Notes under the pieces: model-generated | The model's input: only the letters and a program-made list of their open reading frames with translations | Database searches by the model: none | Told to the model about the DNA's origin: nothing | Assembly: GCA_937996665.1 (NCBI GenBank) | Contig: CALKUU010000290.1 | Span: forward strand, 1 to 33,880 | Source: an uncultured Xenococcaceae cyanobacterium | Lineage (GTDB): Bacteria; Cyanobacteriota; Cyanobacteriia; Cyanobacteriales; Xenococcaceae | Length of the DNA: 33,880 nucleotides | Direction: 5' to 3' | Translations under genes and position numbers: made by a program | Part shown: positions 1 to 7,419 of the stretch, piece after piece | Layout: every line of letters begins with the position of its first letter | Numbering within the stretch: position 1 is the first letter of the stretch

Positions 1-510
1 GAAGGAGAGGAGAGAAATTTTAATTTGGTTGGTCAACTGTGGTTGTGGACGAAACAAAATGGAACTGGGGTTGGTTTTGGTTCTAGTGGTGGTTTTACTT
101 TACCTAATGGGGCAGTCCGTTCTCCTGATGCTGCTTGGATAGAGAAAGAGCGTTGGTTAAAAATAGATCGTAATTTGCGGAAACAATTCGCCCCTATTTG
201 TCCAGATTTTGTAGTTGAGTTGCGGTCTCGGCTTTACCGAGGCGTGGAGCGGTCGCAAACTGATGGCTTGCAAACTTTAAAAGAAAAGACGAGCGACCCC
301 GCGTCGTCTTACGGCGCTTGGGAACGCGCGAGGATGCAAGAGTATATCGAGAATGGTGCAAAACGGGGCTGGTTAATCGACCCTATTCAACAGAAAGTTT
401 ATATTTATCGACCTAACGTTGAGGCAGAAGAGCTAGATCAAGCTTCTAGTCTAGATGGAGAAAATGTTTTACCTGGTTTTGTTTTGGAGTTACAAGATTT
501 GGGATTTTAG
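1..510 (+). CDS. Uma2 family endonuclease-like protein, 5'-truncated by the window edge
   Basis: The reading frame is open from base 1, and the residues before the first possible internal start (a TTG at 25) already look like Uma2 sequence, so the true start lies upstream. Uma2 (DUF820) proteins have a PD-(D/E)xK nuclease-like fold and are abundant in cyanobacteria; their role is unsettled. Visible family landmarks are LPNGAVRSPDAAW, PDFVVELRS, MQEYIENG, GWLIDP and the C-terminal VLPGFVLEL. The normal run from VELRS through a QTD-L-TL-EK segment to MQEYI is interrupted twice, after VELRS and after LKEK, by in-frame GC-rich segments listed separately. They lie next to the predicted active-site acidic residue and the following lysine region, so activity may be impaired. 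The family call is secure; function is inferred. Confidence 0.85.
   Translation, partial: EGEERNFNLVGQLWLWTKQNGTGVGFGSSGGFTLPNGAVRSPDAAWIEKERWLKIDRNLRKQFAPICPDFVVELRSRLYRGVERSQTDGLQTLKEKTSDPASSYGAWERARMQEYIENGAKRGWLIDPIQQKVYIYRPNVEAEELDQASSLDGENVLPGFVLELQDLGF
229..255. repeat. 27-bp GC-rich in-frame insert in the Uma2 gene
   Basis: This segment encodes RLYRGVERS, which is not expected between VELRS and QTD in Uma2 proteins. It includes most of the small palindrome CTCGG-cttta-CCGAG, and it is flanked by near-copies of the hexamer CGGTCT/CGGTCG, as if the target had been duplicated. Its length is a multiple of three, so the frame is kept. The element's identity is unknown. Confidence 0.55.
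289..333. repeat. 45-bp GC-rich in-frame insert in the Uma2 gene
   Basis: This segment encodes 15 residues (TSDPASSYGAWERAR) between LKEK and MQEYI, where family members normally run straight through. It is much more GC-rich than the gene around it. Together with the preceding G it folds into a hairpin, GACGAGCG pairing with CGC-G-TCGTC (one bulge), followed by a second GC-rich arm. The frame is kept. It resembles small palindromic elements that insert into coding regions; no family assignment is possible here. Confidence 0.5.
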
Positions 511-792
511 TTGTTATCCAAAGGGTTTTATTCTGAAGTGTTTGGAATTTAGCGATTTAAATTTGCTGTTTGGATAATTATTAGATTGAAAAGCAAAGGT
601 GGGATGAGATCGCTTAAAAGCTCAAAGTTTTGGAATTAGTTAGGGAGTTTTGTGAAAAGTTTCTGACAAATCAATTAGTAGACAGTGGTGTTGATTAATA
701 CTGTGGAAAGGATTTAGTAGACACTTATTTTAAGTGGTTTTGGCGTGTCTAGTAATTTATAACATTCGAGACAGTCGATACTAGGGATAAGA

Positions 793-1500
793 TTAATCGA
801 GCAACCGAGCAAACTCTTTCGCAATCAGCCAATAACATTCGCAGGTGCGAGCTTCTAGCTTCTCTTGAGAATCAATATTTATCAAACCACGTTTATAGTG
901 AATAATGCCTGCTTTTTGAAATTTATGGGCAACTTCGGTAACTCCAGTACGACGTACTCCCAACATCTGAGAAATGAATTCTTGGGTTAACTGAAATTCA
1001 TTTTTTTGTATATTGTCCCGTACCGTTAGCAACCAACGAGCAAATCGCTGTTCGAGATTGTGATGGCGATTACAAGCAGCAGTTTGACCAAGCTGAATTA
1101 TTCGAGCTTGAATGTAGCGCATTAGCAGCTGTTTCAATACTCCTTGACGATCTAGCTCGTTTTGTAGTTTTTCAGCAGAAATCCGATAGCCACCATTACC
1201 CACCTGAACAATTGCTGTCGAGTTGGTATAGCTGGTGTCTAAGACAATCGGTAGTCCTACCATGCCTTCATTACCAATGACTCCAATCTCTGTGGTTGAG
1301 CCATCTTCCATGATCGCTACGGTAGAAACAATCGAATGAGAGGGAAAGTAGGCATAATTGTAATTTTCTCCCGCATGGTAAAGAATCTTATGCTGGGGAA
1401 GCTCTACTGGCTCTAAATCAAGGCAAAGGCGTTGATAGTCTTCCCTCGGTAGTGCAGCTAGCAACCGATTGATCGGTTTGCTTAAATTGGGTGAGGACAT
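793..1500 (-). CDS. Crp/Fnr family transcriptional regulator (downstream paralogue)
   Basis: The 235-residue protein has an N-terminal cyclic-nucleotide-binding-like beta roll (about 15-130), a long dimerisation helix and a C-terminal Crp-type winged helix (about 150-220). The recognition region reads SQMLGVRRTGVTEVA. The beta roll has GSTTEIGVIGNEGMVG, but the arginine-containing phosphate-binding cassette of true cAMP receptors is not visible, and there is no N-terminal cysteine cluster as in FNR, so the effector is unknown. It starts with ATG. It lies downstream of a closely related paralogue on the same strand, with which it shares the ACNxHH, ARWLL and LGVRRTGVTEVA blocks, which points to a tandem duplication. 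Confidence 0.85.
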   Translation of the reverse strand: MSSPNLSKPINRLLAALPREDYQRLCLDLEPVELPQHKILYHAGENYNYAYFPSHSIVSTVAIMEDGSTTEIGVIGNEGMVGLPIVLDTSYTNSTAIVQVGNGGYRISAEKLQNELDRQGVLKQLLMRYIQARIIQLGQTAACNRHHNLEQRFARWLLTVRDNIQKNEFQLTQEFISQMLGVRRTGVTEVAHKFQKAGIIHYKRGLINIDSQEKLEARTCECYWLIAKEFARLLD

Positions 1501-1643
1501 TTGTATGCACCATAAAACTAACTACAGTCAGCCAAAAAGTTCATAGTTCATACTTTTATTTCCTCCATAACAATTTGGAGAATTTTAAGACGAGATTCTG
1601 AGCTAGATTGCGCTCCACTTAAGATACTAACAATCTTGACAAA

Positions 1644-1667
1644 ACTTTGTCCGCTTGCGGACAAAGT
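1644..1667 (-). terminator. Perfect 11-bp hairpin between the two Crp-like genes
   Basis: ACTTTGTCCGC and its exact reverse complement are separated by two bases. Read on the minus strand it follows the stop of the upstream Crp-like gene by about 30 bases and is followed by TTTTG. It could act as a weak terminator or RNA-stability hairpin. The T tract is short, so it may instead be a palindromic repeat unit. Confidence 0.5.
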
Positions 1668-1698
1668 AATCAATAAATCTCAATAAGTTGAAATCATC

Positions 1699-2385
1699 TT
1701 AGACAAAAGACCAATCTTTGAGAACCTGATAGCATTCGCAAGCCACTGTTTCTAAGGCATCGCGGTCTAAAATCTCAATTTTTCCTCGGTGGTAATCAAT
1801 GATTCCCTGTCGCTGAATTTCTTTGGCAACTTCGGTAACTCCAGTTCGACGTACTCCCAACATCCGAGCAAGTAATTGCTGAGTCATTAACAGAGTGGAA
1901 TCATCGCTGCGGTCGTCCAGCATTAGCAGCCAACGAGCAGTTCGCTGTCGAACAGTATGATGATTGTTACAAGCAGCACATTGGCTGACCTGATTAAACA
2001 GTTTCAAAGTATAGCGGAGCAGCAGTTTTTGTAGCATTTGACCTCGATCCCATTCTGCTTGCAGTGCCTGTAGCTCGATTCGCATTGCCGTCCCTTTCCC
2101 TTGGACTATGGATTGACTGTTAGATACACCTTTCCCTAAAAACGGCAGCATTCCTACCATTCCTTCCTTGCCAATTAACCCAATTTCTGTGGTTGAGCCA
2201 TCTCCCATCACTGACATTAAAGACACTACGCCCTCAGTTGGAAAATATAAATATTCACTCTTTTGATTGGCTGCTATAAGAATTTCATTTAAAGAAAGTT
2301 GAACTGGCTCAAGACAATCCCTGAAACGTTGGTATTCTTTTTGAGGCAGGGCAGCTATTATGTGATTGTTTCGAGGGTCGTCCAA
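1699..2385 (-). CDS. Crp/Fnr family transcriptional regulator (upstream paralogue)
   Basis: The 228-residue protein has the same layout as its downstream neighbour: a cNMP-binding-like beta roll, a dimerisation helix, then a Crp-type HTH with LARMLGVRRTGVTEVA. The segment GSTTEIGLIGKEGMVG is almost identical to the paralogue's, and again no canonical cAMP-binding arginine cassette is seen. The only suitable start is TTG (TTG GAC GAC CCT), with no clear Shine-Dalgarno sequence before it. It sits 132 bp downstream of a response regulator on the same strand, so response regulator, Crp and Crp may form one transcription unit. The target genes cannot be deduced. Confidence 0.83.
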   Translation of the reverse strand: MDDPRNNHIIAALPQKEYQRFRDCLEPVQLSLNEILIAANQKSEYLYFPTEGVVSLMSVMGDGSTTEIGLIGKEGMVGMLPFLGKGVSNSQSIVQGKGTAMRIELQALQAEWDRGQMLQKLLLRYTLKLFNQVSQCAACNNHHTVRQRTARWLLMLDDRSDDSTLLMTQQLLARMLGVRRTGVTEVAKEIQRQGIIDYHRGKIEILDRDALETVACECYQVLKDWSFV

Positions 2386-2517
2386 GATAAAGGAAACTTG
2401 TTTTCCTACTGAAGTTAGCCATAATTATATTGTTTCATGCCTATCCAATAATCTTAAAATTTAACTTCTTAATCACCGCAAGGGATACAGTTATTATAAT
2501 CCTTTGCCTACTTGATT

Positions 2518-2955
2518 TCACAGCTCTATAATCTGGTCAGATTTAGTAATTATCCTCACATCTTGATAACTAGTAGCTAAATAGCGATCGCACACATCAG
2601 TTAGTTGATTCGCTAACTTCATAATGTCGAATGGCTTAGTAATTACTTCGATATCTTCAGTAATTTGCGCTCTAATTATTGTCTCTATCCGAACCATAGC
2701 CGTGACAAAAATAATGGGAATAGAACAGGTAGTCAGATTGGACTTGAGTAAATGATAGACATCTAATCCATTAAGGTTTGGCATGACTATATCTAGCAAA
2801 ATCACGTCTGGCTGTTGTAATTGTGCTAGAGCGACCCCCTTTTCTCCATCTAAAGCTGTCAAAATTTTCCAATCAGTGTCATGCTCTAAAATAAATTTTA
2901 TTAAAGCATTACAATCACCGTCATCGTCAATAACCAAAAGGCTTGAGAGAATCAA
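2518..2955 (-). CDS. Single-domain response regulator (CheY-like receiver)
   Basis: The 145-residue protein is almost entirely one receiver domain. Visible motifs are the acidic pair in LLVIDDDGDC near the N-terminus, the phospho-acceptor aspartate in VILLDIVMPNLNGLDV, the conserved threonine in IIFVTAM and the lysine in ITKPFD. No output domain follows, so it would signal by protein-protein contact. The start is TTG (no ATG or GTG is available in frame), and the frame remains open for some codons upstream without another good start. It is the first gene of a possible minus-strand unit with the two Crp-like regulators. The partner kinase is unknown. Confidence 0.82.
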   Translation of the reverse strand: MILSSLLVIDDDGDCNALIKFILEHDTDWKILTALDGEKGVALAQLQQPDVILLDIVMPNLNGLDVYHLLKSNLTTCSIPIIFVTAMVRIETIIRAQITEDIEVITKPFDIMKLANQLTDVCDRYLATSYQDVRIITKSDQIIEL

Positions 2956-3122
2956 AATCTTACGCTCTTTGATAAAATATTTTTTAAATAAGCCGATTGA
3001 ATTAATCGATTTGTTTAATTAACTTCAAGTTATCCTGGTTTTCAAGTGATGTCTGTCCAAGAACAAACACAGAGTAAATGAGCGCGAAGGAAGATCAAGA
3101 TATTGAATCGTCAAGATAATAA

Positions 3123-3236
3123 ACGTCTGATGTGAATTAGCTTCGTTCTAATTTTCTGAGATAGACAAGTAAGAAAATTTCATTTCTAGAGAACGCATCT
3201 AAAGGATTTCAAGGCTTTTTAATTCATATTAGACGT
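3123..3236. repeat. MITE-like or structured inverted-repeat element
   Basis: The ends ACGTCTGATGTGAATT and AATTCATATTAGACGT pair over 16 positions, two of them G.T wobbles. Both ends are flanked by the same five bases, AATAA, as a target-site duplication would be. Inside are nested stems CGTTCT/AGAACG and AATTTTCT/AGAAAATT. The element is 114 bp with no ORF. It could be a non-autonomous transposable element or a folded RNA. AT-richness raises the risk of chance matches. Confidence 0.45.
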
Positions 3237-3296
3237 AATAAGTAAGACATTCAATGGAAGAGGTAAAGACTTTTTTCTATCAATTCCTCGTTATTA

Positions 3297-3509
3297 TCAT
3301 TTCGGAAAAAATTGACTTGCCCAAGACAGTCCAGGACAAAGTAATTCCACCTTTCTCAGGTTTTGTCGAATTAATTCTGAGGTTCCGATAATTCCGTGAA
3401 TCGGAGCCAAAAGCGATCGCACTAAATTTTCATCCAAGTAATATTTAAGTAATCTATCTAATTCTTGTCTTTCCCCTTCAATTCCCCTGTCAAATAAAAG
3501 TTTGACCGC
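3297..3509 (-). pseudogene. Possible remnant of an unrecognised gene
   Basis: An uninterrupted minus-strand frame of about 70 codons ends in TGA and begins after an in-frame TAG. It has no ATG and no good alternative start near its beginning. The translation has a protein-like composition, with segments such as ELDRLLKYYLDENLVRSLLA and PIHGIIGTSELIRQNL. It looks like the C-terminal piece of a helical protein, but the family is not recognised. A chance ORF remains possible. Confidence 0.25.
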
Positions 3510-3636
3510 CTAACCTCATTAAGAACATTTAACGACAAGTGAAATTGCTGACTTCAAATCTAAAAAAAATGTGTAGAATCAAGATTTACCCCCAACCGTA
3601 ACGGGAACTAATTCAGTTTAGTCTGCCCCTAAAATC

Positions 3637-5502
3637 ATGGCTTCTATCGGTTCTGCTCAGGTTAAAGATCCTCGGAAAAAACGTCAAGTTGGCAGACAAC
3701 ATCAATCCAGTGTGATTTTGCTAGGGATTGGTTTGATCTTTTTTGGGGGGATTTCCTCCCGCTTGGCATACTTGCAAATAGATCAAAGAGAAGAAAACCA
3801 ACTCAAAGCCAAAAGAAATCATACCCAGGTAGTTCCCAAACCGCCTATTCGGGGCAACATCTACGATCGCAACGGCAAAGTCCTAGCTACCACCAAGCTT
3901 ACCCATGCAGCTTATATTTGGTCGAAAGCACAACAGCAAGAAGATTGGTCAGAAATTCGTAGCTTACTCGCCACCATCCTCCAAGTATCAGCAGCCGATA
4001 TCCAAAAACGAGTCGAAGAAGCTGGAGTTGATTATCCCAGTTTGATTCCCTTAGCCCCCAATCTGAGTAGTTCTCAGGTAACTGCTCTTGAAGAATATCG
4101 CCCTCAACTAAAGTGGGTCGAAACCGAGGTAAATCGCATTAGATATTACCCTCGCAATGAGTTAGCTGCCCACATTATTGGCTATACCGGGGAACTCGAC
4201 TCCCAAGAACTTAAGCAAAAAGCAGAAGATGGCTATCGCTTGGGTGATGTAGTTGGCAAAATGGGCGTAGAAAAAGCTTATGAAGAAAACCTCAGAGGAG
4301 AATGGGGTGGGCTTAACCTCGAAGTTGATGGTGCAGGTAAAGTAATTCGTATTTTGGGCGAAGATCCTCCCACCGCAGGTAAAGATCTGTATCTAACCTT
4401 AGATCTGGATCTGCAAGCTGCTGCTGAGTCTGTTTTAGGCAAACGCAAAGGGTCGATTGTGGCTTTAAACCCTCATGATGGCTCTGTGCTGGCAATGGCT
4501 AGCTATCCTCGTTTTGACCCAAATATCTTTTCCAAGCCAATTTCTTCGCAAGCTTGGCAAAAACTACAGGCGGAGGGCAATCCTTTTTTGAACCGAGCTT
4601 TGCGGGGCTTTCCTCCTGCTTCTACCTTTAAAGTTGTTACTGCCGCGGCTGGGATGGAGTCGGGTAAATTCCCTCCGAATCAAACCCTCAAGACCTTTCC
4701 TTATCTAGAAATAGGTGGTATTCGTTTTCGGGAATGGAATAAAAAAGGCTTTGGTCGGTTGGGCTATGAGGGGGCGTTGGCTTGGAGTAGTAACACCTTT
4801 TTTGGGCAAATTGGTCGGGGCTTAGGTGGTAAGAACTTAAGCAAATGGGCTAATAATTTTGGGTTTGGTAAGCCCACTGGGCTGGATATTGCTGGCGAAA
4901 CAGAAGGTTTAATTGCTGATGATGCTTGGAAGCGCAAGACTTTTAAGCAGGGCTGGACGACAGGGGATACGATTAATATGTCGATTGGTCAGGGGTTTGT
5001 GTTGGCTACGCCTTTGCAGGTAGGGGTGATGTTATCGGCGATCGCTAATGATGGGCATAAAATAACTCCCCGTTTTTTAAAAATAGATCCTCAATTTGTA
5101 GTCAAACCAACTAGCCTCAACTTAAAACCGACTACTCTCAAAACTCTCAAACAGGGTTTAAGGTCAGTTGTTAGGTGGGGAACGGGTAACAAATTAAATG
5201 TTCCTGGCTTGCCTCCTGCTGCTGGTAAAAGTGGCACAGCCGAAGCACCTCCTGGTAAACCTCATACTTGGTTTATGGCTTATGCACCTTATGAAAAATC
5301 AGAGATTGTCGTGGTTGCCTTTGCCGAACATTCCGGTGGTGGTGGTTCTTCAGTGGCAGCGCCAATGGTGCAGAAAGTGCTGGGTGCTTACTTTAAACAT
5401 AAAGAACTCCGTAAGCCCAAACCCAAACCTAAACAGTTGCAATCTCAACCCCAGCTCAAGCAGTATCCTAATAAGTTAATTAATAATCAGTTAATTAATT
5501 AA
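3637..5502 (+). CDS. mrdA: Penicillin-binding protein 2 (peptidoglycan D,D-transpeptidase)
   Basis: This is a class B PBP of 621 residues that cross-links peptidoglycan in the periplasm, normally as partner of RodA in cell elongation. It has a short basic cytoplasmic N-terminus, one transmembrane anchor (about 24-42), the dimerisation/pedestal segment beginning PPIRGNIYDRNGKVLA, and the transpeptidase domain. Active-site motifs are present: S329-T-F-K (SxxK), S384-S-N386 (SxN) and K531-S-G-T (KTG box). The lysine/proline-rich C-terminus (KPKPKPKQLQ) ends in a low-complexity tail made by an 11-bp direct repeat, so the last residues are probably dispensable. The ATG start has no strong ribosome-binding site. 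FtsI is the alternative, but the sequence reads as the PBP2 subfamily. Confidence 0.88.
   Translation: MASIGSAQVKDPRKKRQVGRQHQSSVILLGIGLIFFGGISSRLAYLQIDQREENQLKAKRNHTQVVPKPPIRGNIYDRNGKVLATTKLTHAAYIWSKAQQQEDWSEIRSLLATILQVSAADIQKRVEEAGVDYPSLIPLAPNLSSSQVTALEEYRPQLKWVETEVNRIRYYPRNELAAHIIGYTGELDSQELKQKAEDGYRLGDVVGKMGVEKAYEENLRGEWGGLNLEVDGAGKVIRILGEDPPTAGKDLYLTLDLDLQAAAESVLGKRKGSIVALNPHDGSVLAMASYPRFDPNIFSKPISSQAWQKLQAEGNPFLNRALRGFPPASTFKVVTAAAGMESGKFPPNQTLKTFPYLEIGGIRFREWNKKGFGRLGYEGALAWSSNTFFGQIGRGLGGKNLSKWANNFGFGKPTGLDIAGETEGLIADDAWKRKTFKQGWTTGDTINMSIGQGFVLATPLQVGVMLSAIANDGHKITPRFLKIDPQFVVKPTSLNLKPTTLKTLKQGLRSVVRWGTGNKLNVPGLPPAAGKSGTAEAPPGKPHTWFMAYAPYEKSEIVVVAFAEHSGGGGSSVAAPMVQKVLGAYFKHKELRKPKPKPKQLQSQPQLKQYPNKLINNQLIN
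5474..5499. repeat. Direct repeat at the 3' end of mrdA
   Basis: AGTTAATTAAT occurs twice with a 15-bp period, encoding the tail KLINNQLIN just before the stop codon. It is a small slipped-strand or repeat-derived extension of the C-terminus. Confidence 0.6.
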
Positions 5503-5591
5503 GAGTTGAGGGTTTAATCGCTGAAAATTGCCAGCCTCATTTATGATTTGGGTTCTTGCTTTACGCTTGCCTGTTTTTAAGATAATCATTT

Positions 5592-7067
5592 ATGGCTCTA
5601 ATCATTGCAGGAGAACGTTCTGGGGTGGGCAAAACCACCATCACCTTGAGCATTCTTGCTTTTTTGGCTCAGCAAAAAAATAAACGAATTCAAAGTTTTA
5701 AAGTTGGCCCCGATTATATTGACCCGATGTTTCATCGGGCGATTACGGGGGTTGCTGCTCGTAATCTAGACCCGATCCTCACTTCACCCAGTTATGTCAG
5801 TAGTTGTTTTAACCTTCATAGTACTGCTGCTGACTATAGTTTGATTGAAGGAGTGATGGGTCTGTTTGATGGGGTGAAATTTCCTGGTTCTGAGATCTTG
5901 GACTATGCCAGCACTGCTCATGTTGCCCGTATTTTGGATATTCCTGTTCTGCTGGTCTTAGACTGTGCCAAATTATCAGGATCAATCGCCGCGATCGCTA
6001 AGGGTTTTAGCATCCTCGACCCCCAAATAAAAATAATTGGAGTTGTTTTAAATCGGGTAGCTAGCGATCGTCATTTGGAACTGCTCACCGAGGCTTTAGC
6101 CCAGATTCAGATGCCGATTTTGGGAGTGCTGCGCCGTCACGAGCAAATTGCTATTCCTGATCGTCATTTAGGACTCGTTCCAACAGTTGAACTACCCGAG
6201 CTAAATCAAATTGTTGAAAAACTAGCTCATCTCGCCCAAGAAGCTTTTAATTGGCAACGATTACTTCCTCTTTTGAAATCCTCTGTTAGTAATAATCAAT
6301 CAGCAATTAGGATGCGAAGCAGTATTTCTTTAGACAATCAGCAATTAACAATCAGCAATCAGCCAATCAGAATTGCCATAGCCCGCGATCGCGCCTTTAA
6401 TTTCTATTACCAAGATAATTTGGATTTATTCGGGGAACTAGGGGCTGAGGTGATTGAGTGGAGTCCTTTAGCTGATCAAGAAGTCCCCCAAAATGTATCT
6501 GGGTTTTATTTTGGGGGTGGTTTTCCCGAAGTCTTTGCCGAAGAATTAGCTGCCAATAAAATAATTTTGCAACAACTCCGAAGCTTGATCGCGAGCAATA
6601 TTCCGGTCTATGCCGAATGTGGGGGGTTAATGTATCTTTGCGATCGCCTGATTGACTTAGAAGGTAGAAGTTGGCAACTGGTGGGGTCAATCCCCGCTAC
6701 TACAACTATGCAAGCTAGGCTTAAGCTTGGTTATCGTCAAGTTCTTCCCTTGAATTTGGCTCTTAATTCACCTTTCCAAAAACCGACTTCCCTCAATAAA
6801 AACTCCCTACTCTCTTCATTGCCAATCCCTCATCAGCTCTGGGGACACGAATTTCATCGCTCCGAGCTAACCACAAAGATTTCTCATCCACTTTGGCAAG
6901 TTCGCGGACTTGGTGATTTAAGTAAATCGAATAGCCAAGGGAGAATAGAAGGGTGGAACTACAAAAATATTCATGCCTCCTATATTCATCTTCATTGGGG
7001 CGAATCTAAATTTTTATTTACAAAATGGCTTGATTCTTGTCGAGATTATCGAAATCAGTTAGCATAA
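5592..7067 (+). CDS. cobB: Cobyrinic acid a,c-diamide synthase (CobB/CbiA)
   Basis: The 491-residue enzyme amidates the a and c side chains of (hydrogeno)cobyrinate with ATP and glutamine in cobalamin biosynthesis. The N-terminal dethiobiotin-synthetase-like ATPase domain opens with the P-loop GERSGVGKTT (K14) and contains KVGPDYIDPMFH and EGVMGLFDG. The C-terminal class I glutaminase domain has the nucleophile C343 in YAECGGLMYL and the late histidine region YIHLHWGE. The linker between the domains (about 235-256) is longer than usual and is built from repeats of a short sequence (separate entry). It starts with ATG, 89 bp after mrdA. The ECF Co/Ni uptake genes about 16 kb away would supply a relevant metal if the substrate is cobalt. 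Confidence 0.93.
   Translation: MALIIAGERSGVGKTTITLSILAFLAQQKNKRIQSFKVGPDYIDPMFHRAITGVAARNLDPILTSPSYVSSCFNLHSTAADYSLIEGVMGLFDGVKFPGSEILDYASTAHVARILDIPVLLVLDCAKLSGSIAAIAKGFSILDPQIKIIGVVLNRVASDRHLELLTEALAQIQMPILGVLRRHEQIAIPDRHLGLVPTVELPELNQIVEKLAHLAQEAFNWQRLLPLLKSSVSNNQSAIRMRSSISLDNQQLTISNQPIRIAIARDRAFNFYYQDNLDLFGELGAEVIEWSPLADQEVPQNVSGFYFGGGFPEVFAEELAANKIILQQLRSLIASNIPVYAECGGLMYLCDRLIDLEGRSWQLVGSIPATTTMQARLKLGYRQVLPLNLALNSPFQKPTSLNKNSLLSSLPIPHQLWGHEFHRSELTTKISHPLWQVRGLGDLSKSNSQGRIEGWNYKNIHASYIHLHWGESKFLFTKWLDSCRDYRNQLA
6297..6374. repeat. Short CAATCAGCAATTA-type repeats in the cobB interdomain linker
   Basis: CAATCAGCAATTA appears twice exactly (6297-6309, 6335-6347), followed by shorter variants (6349-6360, 6364-6374). 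The repeats encode asparagine/glutamine-rich linker residues such as NNQSAI and DNQQLTISNQP, between the ATPase and glutaminase domains. They resemble the short tandem repeats common in cyanobacterial spacers, here tolerated inside a gene. Confidence 0.6.
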
Positions 7068-7104
7068 TCTCATTCGAAAGAACAAAATAACCATTTAGGA
7101 ATAT

Positions 7105-7371
7105 AGGAGGTGATGCCCATGATTGAAAGTAGTATTATCTTGGGTTTCCAGATCGATAATAGCCGACTGTGTGCCGAGGCTGTTCTCTAAGGAACTGCTT
7201 CTAGTCCTATCTCCGATAGGCAGCATAGATGTGACTTGCTTGAGTTCCTCTCGGCAGTCAGGTTTCGGTTAGGAAACCCTACTAGACCGCTTTCACTTAT
7301 TAGGCAGAAAATAGGTTGTAATTTACTTTACTCCTGGTTCTGTTGTCCTAGTGAAAGCGGATAGCTTTTTT
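7105..7371 (+). ncRNA. Candidate two-domain structured RNA between cobB and the J-domain gene
   Basis: A rod-like domain is closed by GGGTTTCC (7142-7149) pairing with GGAAACCC (7272-7279). Inside it are a roughly 15/12-nt internal loop, then GAC plus TGCCGAG pairing with CTCGGCA plus GTC, then AGGAACT/AGTTCCT, then an apical hairpin CCTATC-tcc-GATAGG. A second domain follows at once: an 11-bp perfect stem CCGCTTTCACT (7287-7297)/AGTGAAAGCGG (7350-7360), with minor inner pairing, and a T6 run (7366-7371). A single rod with a central bubble recalls 6S RNA, and a cyanobacterial 6Sa gene is one candidate, but I do not recognise the sequence. RNase P RNA, tmRNA and cobalamin-riboswitch signatures were not seen. 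A cis-acting leader for the J-domain gene is the other option. The 5' end is not defined. Confidence 0.5.
7119..7190 (+). CDS. Possible 23-residue peptide ORF with very strong Shine-Dalgarno
   Basis: ATG is preceded, at 8 nt spacing, by AGGAGG within AGGAGGTGAT (7105-7114), a 10-base complement to the 16S rRNA 3' end and the strongest ribosome-binding site noticed in the window. The ORF encodes a 23-residue peptide beginning MIESSIILGF and ends in TAA inside the structured RNA. Its codons cover the 5' arm of the closing stem, so translation would compete with RNA folding. It could be a leader peptide, or the site may recruit ribosomes for another reason. No homologue is known to me. Confidence 0.3.
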   Translation: MIESSIILGFQIDNSRLCAEAVL

Positions 7372-7419
7372 AAGAGGTATTTTGCTTTTTAGGGATGTTT
7401 CTTAGCAGGGGTTTTTCGA

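Larger units (their letters stand above)
2956..3636. other. 681-bp spacer between the response regulator and mrdA
   Basis: No intact gene is seen. It holds a MITE-like inverted repeat (3123-3236) and, on the minus strand, an open frame without a good start that looks like a gene remnant (3297-3509). One HIP1 octamer is present near 3414. The promoters of the divergent response regulator and mrdA must lie here, but no convincing -35/-10 pair stands out. Confidence 0.5.

Noticed and set aside
7068-7419. Cobalamin riboswitch, RNase P RNA or tmRNA in the structured gap
   Set aside because: None of their conserved sequence blocks is visible on either strand; only the general structured-RNA call is kept.
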